From: JAGOTP01 sp964443315 | GTDB lineage: Bacteria; Patescibacteriota; Patescibacteriia; 2-12-FULL-60-25 | Assembly (NCBI GenBank): GCA_964443315.1 | Contig: CAYUCP010000024.1 | Location: forward strand, 1-11,429 | DNA length: 11,429 nucleotides | Direction of reading: 5' to 3' | In this document: one piece after another, positions 6,466 to 11,429 of the stretch | Layout of the letters: the number at the start of each line of letters is the position of its first letter | Numbering within the stretch: the stretch's first letter is position 1 | Program-made: the position numbers and the translations under genes | Notes under the pieces: generated by a model | The model's database searches: none | Seen by the model: the letters and a program-made list of their open reading frames with translations, nothing else | Told to the model about the DNA's origin: nothing

Positions 6466-6644
6466 ACTCCGTTCAACGCATCATCGCGATTATCAGTGGA
6501 CTCGGCCTATTAGGTGGTCTCCTGTCTTATTCCGGACTGGGACTACCTAAAGAAAGCAGCACACTTAGTGTACGATTAGAGTCAGCCACTGCCCCAGGCT
6601 ATACACGCACACACCGGAGCACGGGTAGCAGCTTTGGAAAGTAG
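6462..6644 (+). CDS. 60-aa single-helix membrane peptide of the speD cluster
   Basis: The ATG overlaps the stop of the DUF4178 gene by ATGA, which argues strongly that this short frame is translated. The product has one membrane helix (about residues 6-25, RIIAIISGLGLLGGLLSYSG) and a hydrophilic tail that turns basic and Ser/Gly-rich, ending RTHRSTGSSFGK. I do not recognise the family. Related gene clusters in other bacteria often carry a small poorly conserved membrane or lipoprotein at this position with a similar Ser/Gly-rich end, so it may be an accessory or assembly subunit of the membrane complex. It is followed by a 50-base gap before the DUF350 gene. Reality of the gene rests on the overlap and the coherent hydrophobic profile. 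Confidence 0.7.
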   Translation: MNSVQRIIAIISGLGLLGGLLSYSGLGLPKESSTLSVRLESATAPGYTRTHRSTGSSFGK

Positions 6645-6694
6645 GTTGTTGGATCTTCTCAAACTTATCTCACTATTCATCTCTCCTCCTCTCT

Positions 6695-6913
6695 ATGAAC
6701 ACCGGTCTTCACCCAGCCTTCATCTTCAGCAGCATTGTCTACACCATCATCGGGCTCAGTCTCATGATCTTGGCCGTTCTAGCCGTAAACAGTGTCTTTT
6801 CTTTGAATCTCAAAAAGGAACTACTGGAAGAGCATAACGTTGCGTCCGGCATTGTCTTGGCGGGTATTTTCATTGCGATCGCGATTATCATTGCAGCAGC
6901 CATTAGCGGCTAA
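6695..6913 (+). CDS. DUF350 family small membrane protein
   Basis: The 72-residue protein consists almost entirely of two membrane helices (about 9-32 and 50-71) joined by a short charged loop. The second half, EEHNVASGIVLAGIFIAIAI, carries the Asn-Ala-x-Gly-(x)n-Gly pattern typical of DUF350 proteins (YjfL in Escherichia coli is a family member). No activity has been shown for this family to my knowledge. It occurs repeatedly beside DUF4178-like and polyamine-enzyme-like genes, which implies a membrane component of the same pathway. The start at 6695 is preceded by a pyrimidine tract (CTCTCCTCCTCTCT) instead of a Shine-Dalgarno sequence. The gene is eight bases upstream of the synthase-like gene, clearly in one transcription unit. 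Confidence 0.88.
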   Translation: MNTGLHPAFIFSSIVYTIIGLSLMILAVLAVNSVFSLNLKKELLEEHNVASGIVLAGIFIAIAIIIAAAISG

Positions 6914-6921
6914 GCAGAGTT

Positions 6922-8445
6922 ATGGTTGCCGATACTCGATCAAAAATCGGCGTGTTTTTTGCCGCCCTGGTCTTAGCCTTGGGCGGTATTATTTATGAGC
7001 TCATCATTGGAACCGTTTCATCGTACTTATTGAGCGATAGCGTTCTACAATTCTCGCTCACCATCGGTTTCATGTTGTTTGGTATGGGTCTAGGCTCACT
7101 CATTTCGCCCAAATACGTCGCGAGGCCCGAATCATCGTTTATTCTGAATGAATGTCTCATCGCGCTCATCGGAGCCAATGCTCCGGTATTGTTCTTTTGG
7201 GTATTTAATCGCGGCCTCAATCTCTATCCCCTGTTCTTCGTCGTGGTCGTCGTTATTGGTATTTTTATTGGGTTGGAAATCCCACTCATGTTCGGCTTGT
7301 TACGAGCCAAAGAAGATGGGGCGAAAATTCTTTCACGCATTCTTTCTCTCGACTACCTAGGCTCACTCATTGCTTCGATCTTATTCCCATTGGTTCTCCT
7401 TCCTAAATTAGGCTTGATCCGAACAGCCTATCTCGTTGGTCTCTTGAATGCCTGCGCAGCACTCTTCATGTACGTGTCGTTTTATCGAACGTTGCAGCGA
7501 CCGAAGCTAGTTGGAGCTCTCTTAGTCGGATCAATCCTTCTCTTGAGCAGCGGCGCCATTTATGGCAATCGACTCGGACAAACACTGGAGCAAGGCATGT
7601 ACCGTGATCAGATTATTCTTTCCGAACAATCAGCTTATCAAAAGATCGTCCTGACAAAGTTCAAAGACGATATCCGCCTGTTTTTGAATACCAACCTTCA
7701 ATTCAGTAGCGTCGACGAATACCGCTATCATGAACCACTCGTACATGTTCCTATGGCTGCTGCTTCATCCCCGAAGCGCATCCTCCTACTTGGCGGTGGA
7801 GACGGATTAGCTGTCCGCGAACTTCTGAAATACAACGGCATTGAAGAAATTACCGTGGTAGACCTGGACCCAGCCATGACGAATCTTGGAAAAACACACC
7901 CGCTGCTTGTCAGCATAAACAAGGGATCACTAAACCATCCGCATGTAGCGATTCGTAACGAAGATGCATTTCACTTTTTACGTGAGACAACTTCCACCTA
8001 TGATGTAATTTTGGCCGACTTGCCTGATCCAAATGATGAAGGACTAGCCAAACTCTATTCACGCGAATTTTACGAGCTCATTAAACGACGATTATCTGCC
8101 GATGGCGCTTTCCTTACCCAGGCAACATCTCCTTATTTTTCAAATCAGAGCTTTTGGCTCATTCAACGGACGGTGGTAGCTGCTGGCTTCGAAACACTTC
8201 CAATTCACACTCAAGTTCCCGCGTTCGGTGAATGGGGCATGATCCTAGGCACACATCGACGAATTGATTCAGCGAAACTCGAAATCAACGTACCTACTCG
8301 CTATTTAAGTCCAGCCATCCTGCCAACACTCTTCCTCTTCGACCAAGACCTGCTCGCAAAAGCACCACGAGCGGATGTAAGCACGATTCTTCAGCCCTCT
8401 ATTCTAACGACCTACACAGCAGAAGCCAACTCGTGGAGACAGTAA
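6922..8445 (+). CDS. membrane-fused spermidine-synthase-like aminopropyltransferase
   Basis: The first ~215 of 507 residues form a multi-pass membrane domain of about seven hydrophobic segments, with helix starts such as VFFAALVLALGGIIYELIIG. The cytoplasmic C-terminal part is a Rossmann-type enzyme of the spermidine synthase family. Conserved sites are present: Gln260, YHE (269-271), the AdoMet-binding loop LLLGGGDG (288-295), VDLDP (313-317), EDAF (347-350), and DLPDP (366-370) followed by KLYSREFY. Soluble spermidine synthases are near 280-300 residues, so the membrane half is an added module, as in the known long transmembrane group. The expected reaction is transfer of an aminopropyl group from decarboxylated AdoMet, supplied by SpeD in the same cluster, to an unidentified amine. 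Tethering suggests a membrane-associated acceptor or product export; that is inference. It ends five bases from the convergent 8451 gene with no terminator visible. Confidence 0.88.
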   Translation: MVADTRSKIGVFFAALVLALGGIIYELIIGTVSSYLLSDSVLQFSLTIGFMLFGMGLGSLISPKYVARPESSFILNECLIALIGANAPVLFFWVFNRGLNLYPLFFVVVVVIGIFIGLEIPLMFGLLRAKEDGAKILSRILSLDYLGSLIASILFPLVLLPKLGLIRTAYLVGLLNACAALFMYVSFYRTLQRPKLVGALLVGSILLLSSGAIYGNRLGQTLEQGMYRDQIILSEQSAYQKIVLTKFKDDIRLFLNTNLQFSSVDEYRYHEPLVHVPMAAASSPKRILLLGGGDGLAVRELLKYNGIEEITVVDLDPAMTNLGKTHPLLVSINKGSLNHPHVAIRNEDAFHFLRETTSTYDVILADLPDPNDEGLAKLYSREFYELIKRRLSADGAFLTQATSPYFSNQSFWLIQRTVVAAGFETLPIHTQVPAFGEWGMILGTHRRIDSAKLEINVPTRYLSPAILPTLFLFDQDLLAKAPRADVSTILQPSILTTYTAEANSWRQ

Positions 8446-8450
8446 GTAAA

Positions 8451-9386
8451 TCAAGGCTGAAGGATCGTTTCTGGCAACATACGGACCCGGCTCACTCCTC
8501 CAAACTGCTTGGCTGTCGCCTCAATTTGCGCTCGCAGAATCGCCGTTCGACACGAGCCACCCGTCGTCCGATTTTCGGGGTCGGCGAAGGTAAGGGTAAG
8601 TTCACTCCCCTTCAGGAAGGCAAGCTTCAGCTGGAAGCCTGGGAGTGGAAATTCTGATGTAAGTCCTTGAGCGCGCTCCTGTGCACGTAAGCCCTCCTGA
8701 AGCAACGTCGTGAGGGCGTCGCGAATCGGTGAATTCGTGAATGGAATAGTACGCGAAACAGCAACTAAGCCTTGAGAAGAGCAGAGGATATTTCCTGATG
8801 CATCTTTGTCTTTTTCGGCGTTGTAGGCAAATACCTGAATGATGCGTGTGTTAGTCGCTGTAACGGGCTGGCTTAGATCAAAACGAACTGGGATGCGCTG
8901 TTCAAAGGCGTTTTCTGGCAATCCGGAAGGATTGTCATTCTGCAACACAAGCGTCCCCGTTTCTGTGGTAGGCGTAGTGAAAGACAAGCGCACCTCAAAC
9001 GGAACAAACGATTCTGTCATCCAATCACTTTGTGCCTGTGCCGGAGCTAGGGCGAGCTCGTAACCATTCGCATCCAACAAACGGACTGGGAATGAAGCTT
9101 CAAAGTACCAGAAACCACGCGCCTCCCCTCGTACGACAAGCGGACTTCGCACAAGTTGATTAGCTACAGGTTCTGTAACGTGAATCCGATCACTAAGATC
9201 TGGTGTAGAGGTGGGAGACGTTGTCGGAGGAGTAGATGTGGCAACCGGTGGAATGGAAGGCGTCGACGTCGAAACAGGCGGCGTGAGAACCGGATTCTCC
9301 TGCTTTGGTTGACGAAAAAGAAAGATACCACCAATGGTGAGAACGATCAGTATTCCGACGATCACGAGAATGTTTTGTTTATTCAT
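8451..9386 (-). CDS. membrane-anchored protein with Gmad2 and GerMN-like domains
   Basis: The ATG at 9386 is preferred over the longer frame because the hydrophobic anchor begins right after it (NILVIVGILIVLTIGGIFLF, residues 5-24) and the extension would cross into the divergent gene. The 311-residue product continues with a Pro/Thr/Ser-rich linker (about 31-63). An immunoglobulin-like Gmad2 domain follows at about 67-170 (IHVTEPVANQLVRSPLVVRG opens it). The last part, about 183-305, resembles a GerMN (sporulation/germination) domain, including PIRDALTTLLQEGL and ELTLTFADPEN. Cys202 and Cys279 may pair. It is expected to be tethered to the outer face of the cytoplasmic membrane with the two domains held away by the linker. 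Gmad2 and GerMN occur together in exported proteins well beyond spore formers; their role outside sporulation is not established. Confidence 0.8.
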   Translation of the reverse strand: MNKQNILVIVGILIVLTIGGIFLFRQPKQENPVLTPPVSTSTPSIPPVATSTPPTTSPTSTPDLSDRIHVTEPVANQLVRSPLVVRGEARGFWYFEASFPVRLLDANGYELALAPAQAQSDWMTESFVPFEVRLSFTTPTTETGTLVLQNDNPSGLPENAFEQRIPVRFDLSQPVTATNTRIIQVFAYNAEKDKDASGNILCSSQGLVAVSRTIPFTNSPIRDALTTLLQEGLRAQERAQGLTSEFPLPGFQLKLAFLKGSELTLTFADPENRTTGGSCRTAILRAQIEATAKQFGGVSRVRMLPETILQP

Positions 9387-9429
9387 AAGAATCTTGAAGA
9401 GTAAGTCAGTTCTATTTAAGCATACTTTT

Positions 9430-9459
9430 TTGACACCACGCGACCCAAGCAAGTACAAC
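9430..9459 (+). promoter_or_regulatory. promoter of the orphan gene at 9467
   Basis: A perfect TTGACA (9430-9435) and TACAAC (9454-9459, 4 of 6) are separated by 18 bases. The predicted transcript start falls at about 9466, directly at the ATG (9467), and there is no Shine-Dalgarno sequence, so the message is likely leaderless. The layout copies that of the speD promoter. Confidence 0.55.
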
Positions 9460-9466
9460 GGTAGAT

Positions 9467-9991
9467 ATGCCAAGCGCCTTTGAACAGCTGGAATCCTGGA
9501 TTCAGACCGCCGAGTACAAGCGGCTAGATGAAGCGGTAAAAAGCGATTTTATCCTGTCACCAAATGCACTTCCGCTGAGCTATCAGAACCCAGATCAGTG
9601 GGTCAGCCTCGATCAACCGTTCACCATCCAAAACGAACCATGGCAGGTGCGCATGACGACCTTTGTGACAGGCACGTATATTAACAATGTGCCCGTAAAA
9701 CTCGCTTTCGCTAGTCTTGTTCCACCCCAAACCATCAAAATAGGCATCGAAGCAGATCGCTCTTCAACTGACTATCAAGAAGCGGTCGAGCTCTATTCCT
9801 CAGTTGTTTTCTCCTCTGAGTTCGCTCAACTACGTTTACAAATTGCTGCACTTTTTCAAAAACTCTATCCAGAGCAAGGGTATTTCTTTTTCCCGATGAA
9901 TCAATCGTACGGCCTTCTCCCAACCTACGGCTACGATCTCATTCTCCCTTTTTTTGATCTTCACTCATTTAAAGAAGCACTTGGCAGCTAA
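9467..9991 (+). CDS. uncharacterised 174-aa soluble protein
   Basis: I do not recognise this family. The product begins MPSAFEQLESWIQTAEYKRL and has no signal peptide or membrane helix, so it is probably cytoplasmic. It seems to have a helical N-terminus (1-30), a central region with alternating beta-like stretches (WQVRMTTFVTGTYINN, VKLAFASLVPPQTIKIGIEA), a helical segment at about 100-133 and an aromatic-rich end (GYFFFPMNQSYGLLPTYGYD). The start is fixed by the promoter whose -10 box ends 7 bases before the ATG. It is transcribed alone, divergent from the Gmad2/GerMN gene by 80 bases and convergent with the gene at 9995 with only three bases between stops. No function is suggested by the sequence. 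Confidence 0.75.
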   Translation: MPSAFEQLESWIQTAEYKRLDEAVKSDFILSPNALPLSYQNPDQWVSLDQPFTIQNEPWQVRMTTFVTGTYINNVPVKLAFASLVPPQTIKIGIEADRSSTDYQEAVELYSSVVFSSEFAQLRLQIAALFQKLYPEQGYFFFPMNQSYGLLPTYGYDLILPFFDLHSFKEALGS

Positions 9992-9994
9992 AAG

Positions 9995-10885
9995 CTACTT
10001 CACCTCCTTGCGTAGGCGAGTCATTTTTCCGTTTTCATCAATCAACTCCGCTTCGATACGATTTGCGTCGATCCATTTTACCGTTCCCCAGTGTCTATAA
10101 GGATCTGACGCCCAGTCTGAAATGCGACCATCATAGTGGTCCTTATTAATGTAGGCTTCCTCTGTCGTAAGCGGCTTCAACACAGCATCTTGAATCGTCC
10201 AACCGTAAACCGGCTCTGGAATACATCCGCCTTCACATATCCCCATAAATCCATAGCCTTTGGTGAAGGTTGAGTTCCATTGCGCTGGATCGGCTGAATA
10301 GATACCACTATTCTTAAAGTGAACAGCCGCGTTCGGTTTTCCGATGTCCACCAAGCGAATGGTGTAGTTATAGCCACAACCAGTCATTTCATAATCGCAA
10401 TCCTGCAAACCTCCGATCTGTAAAAGAAGGCGAGCATTCGTATTTGTCGCAGCGCCCAGCTGGCGTACTGTAAAAACAGAAAAACCAAAACCAGGAGCAG
10501 GCTCTTTCAGCGTAAGCAACTCGTGTTCTTTTGTTTCGCCTGTTCGAGTAGCCAAAAGCTTAAACTCATCTACACAGTAGGGATACTCCCCCTCCAAGCC
10601 TGTCTCGATCAGGTAGTTACCACGGCACTGTTCCTTCAACATCAATCCATCAAGAGGCGTCTCTTTAAGAGTACGCCATTCCCCATTTGTTTCTTTCATG
10701 CCTGACTCACTCGTAAGCTGTGTACTCGTTGTCGAGACCGCAATCGATTGAACCGTAGACTGACCCAATGATCGTGGTTTTTCCGACCAAAGAGAAAGAA
10801 TAAGGAGCGCCGTGAGTTGAAGACAGATAAAAGCCAACCCTAAAAAGACGAACCAGCGGATTTTGGATTGATACAGTAGAGCCAT
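9995..10885 (-). CDS. membrane-anchored, cysteine-containing exported protein of unknown function
   Basis: The ATG at 10885 is chosen over an in-frame GTG at 10897 because GGAG sits six bases upstream of it, one of the few good Shine-Dalgarno sequences here. The 296-residue product has a short basic cytoplasmic end (MALLYQSKIR), a membrane helix at 11-33 and a Ser/Thr-rich stretch (about 38-62). A folded extracytoplasmic domain of ~230 residues follows, with six cysteines (87, 104, 163, 170, 217, 221). Two of the close pairs, CDYEMTGC and CEGGC, suggest disulfides and therefore an oxidising location. Repeated aromatic residues (GCGYNYTIRL, WTIQDAVLKPL) suggest a beta-rich fold. No family is recognised. 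It follows the gene at 11320-10925 on the same strand after 39 bases, so the two probably form an operon of envelope proteins. Confidence 0.75.
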   Translation of the reverse strand: MALLYQSKIRWFVFLGLAFICLQLTALLILSLWSEKPRSLGQSTVQSIAVSTTSTQLTSESGMKETNGEWRTLKETPLDGLMLKEQCRGNYLIETGLEGEYPYCVDEFKLLATRTGETKEHELLTLKEPAPGFGFSVFTVRQLGAATNTNARLLLQIGGLQDCDYEMTGCGYNYTIRLVDIGKPNAAVHFKNSGIYSADPAQWNSTFTKGYGFMGICEGGCIPEPVYGWTIQDAVLKPLTTEEAYINKDHYDGRISDWASDPYRHWGTVKWIDANRIEAELIDENGKMTRLRKEVK

Positions 10886-10924
10886 AGACTTCTCCACTCT
10901 ACTCGTTTCGTTGGGCTGTTTCCA

Positions 10925-11320
10925 TTATTCAATCGCCACTTTTGTTTTATCGTTTGGATCGTAGTATGCAGTCACACGAGCTCCTGGCTGAAACTGCGGA
11001 ATATTGATCGGATGAATGACCATTTTTGTCTTGGCCGTGAAAGCCGCCCCTTGCATCGGTTGAACGTTCACCGTGAGAACGACTTGCGGCTGGTCGTTGT
11101 ATGTCGACCCAGTTGGTTCGATGCTCGTGATCTGAGCTGGGGCCTGAATTCCTGTTTTGATGAGCTGCTTCTGTTGATAGCTTGGCCACCAGAACTGACC
11201 CAATCCCACGCCTAGTATCACAAACGGAATAAGCGTGAGAAGCAGCGTGCTTATGCATCCTAAGCGACTTTTTGGACGAGATGATGACAGGGGCGATTGC
11301 GGTGGTGTGACTGACGTCAT
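10925..11320 (-). CDS. small membrane-anchored protein with a DUF3592-like beta domain
   Basis: The ATG at 11320 is chosen because a good -10 box (TATGAT) lies nine bases upstream; the longer frame starts with TTG at 11341 and would include that box. The 131-residue product has a proline/serine-rich cytoplasmic start (1-18), a membrane helix at about 23-41 (ISTLLLTLIPFVILGVGL) and a beta domain at about 56-131. The domain pattern GIQAPAQITSIEPTGSTYND, then VVLTVNVQP, then PGARVTAYYDPNDKTKVAI is the layout of DUF3592-like domains: a small barrel reading G-x-x-A-x-I, N-x-x-P-x-V, G-x-x-V-x-x-x-Y-D-P. Those domains have no established function. The stop is 39 bases before the next gene on the strand, consistent with co-transcription. 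Confidence 0.75.
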   Translation of the reverse strand: MTSVTPPQSPLSSSRPKSRLGCISTLLLTLIPFVILGVGLGQFWWPSYQQKQLIKTGIQAPAQITSIEPTGSTYNDQPQVVLTVNVQPMQGAAFTAKTKMVIHPINIPQFQPGARVTAYYDPNDKTKVAIE

Positions 11321-11329
11321 ACAGAGGCT

Positions 11330-11359
11330 ATCATACGTCAAAATAAAACGTACTGACCA
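11330..11359 (-). promoter_or_regulatory. promoter of the DUF3592-like gene and probable two-gene operon
   Basis: Read on the - strand, TGGTCA (11359-11354, 4 of 6) and TATGAT (11335-11330, 5 of 6) are 18 bases apart. The -10 box ends nine bases before the ATG at 11320, leaving a leader of a few bases at most and no Shine-Dalgarno sequence. This makes it another candidate leaderless start. Confidence 0.45.
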
Positions 11360-11387
11360 CTAAACAAAGATTCTTCACCACTAGTCA

Positions 11388-11429
11388 CTAAACACCAAAC
11401 GCTTTCCACACCTGTTGCGCGATTCTCTC
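11388..11429 (-). CDS. possible C-terminal end of a gene running off the right edge
   Basis: On the - strand the frame entering at 11429 reads ERIAQQVWKAFGV and then TAG (11390-11388). The short piece has a normal amphipathic helix-like composition and ends ahead of the presumed promoter of the next gene on the same strand, as a gene end would. Thirteen residues are too few to name a family or to be sure it is coding. Confidence 0.35.
   Translation of the reverse strand, partial: ERIAQQVWKAFGV

Noticed and set aside
6634..6837. 67-codon + strand frame overlapping the DUF350 gene
   Set aside because: It is a shadow frame: low-complexity Ser/His/Leu translation, overlapping the well-supported DUF350 gene in another phase.
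9150..9310. Repeat-like stretch
   Set aside because: The apparent repetition is the low-complexity Pro/Thr/Ser linker of the - strand protein and has no regular unit; it is not a CRISPR array or tandem repeat.
9387..9473. Longer N-terminus for the Gmad2/GerMN protein
   Set aside because: It would overlap the divergent gene and its promoter, and would put 29 residues ahead of a normal membrane anchor that begins right after the ATG at 9386.
9983..10000. AGCT-AAA-AGCT mini-hairpin between convergent stops
   Set aside because: The four-pair stem without a T run is too weak to call a terminator.
1..11429. Recoding of TGA (as in some candidate phyla)
   Set aside because: TGA ends at least four well-bounded genes at the expected family length or at ATGA overlaps, so the standard code applies.

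Overview
The window is 11.4 kb of bacterial DNA of roughly even base composition. Gene packing is tight, with many ATGA stop/start overlaps, and TGA is used as an ordinary stop (permease, speD, DUF4178 gene, ECF sigma gene), so the code is standard rather than one that reads TGA as glycine. Few starts have a good Shine-Dalgarno sequence. Several genes instead have a promoter-like -10 box within about 7-13 bases of the ATG. Small membrane-anchored proteins, a Pro/Thr-rich linker before Gmad2/GerMN-type domains and the streamlined layout suggest a Candidate Phyla Radiation (Patescibacteria) member, probably assembled from a metagenome. That placement is an inference: no rRNA or ribosomal protein gene is present. 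A run of exactly 100 N (1249-1348) marks a scaffold gap of unknown true size.

Layout. Left end: the last 43 codons of an unidentified + strand gene (2-133), a possible 57-aa ORF (212-385) with a promoter-like element ahead of it, and a strong hairpin terminator (386-416). Next, on the - strand, is an APC-type amino acid permease (421-1248) that runs into the N gap and lacks its first half. Right of the gap is a + strand winged-helix protein (1447-2304), which converges with a - strand pair: an ECF sigma factor (4372-4893) overlapping a 671-aa membrane-anchored VWA-domain protein (2360-4375).

Centre: divergent from the sigma gene is a five-gene + strand cluster (4997-8445). It holds speD (pyruvoyl S-adenosylmethionine decarboxylase), a zinc-ribbon/DUF4178 membrane protein, a 60-aa membrane peptide, a DUF350 membrane protein, and a spermidine-synthase-like aminopropyltransferase fused to a multi-pass membrane domain. 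The decarboxylase would make decarboxylated AdoMet, the aminopropyl donor, and the synthase-like enzyme would use it at the membrane with the DUF4178 and DUF350 proteins as partners. The acceptor is unknown. This is the most interesting system in the window.

Right side: a - strand exported Gmad2/GerMN-type protein (8451-9386) lies divergent from a + strand orphan gene (9467-9991). Two more - strand membrane-anchored proteins follow (9995-10885 and 10925-11320), probably one operon, and finally the C-terminal codons of a possible - strand gene at the right edge. Apart from the permease, sigma factor, winged-helix protein and orphan, nearly every product appears to be an envelope protein.
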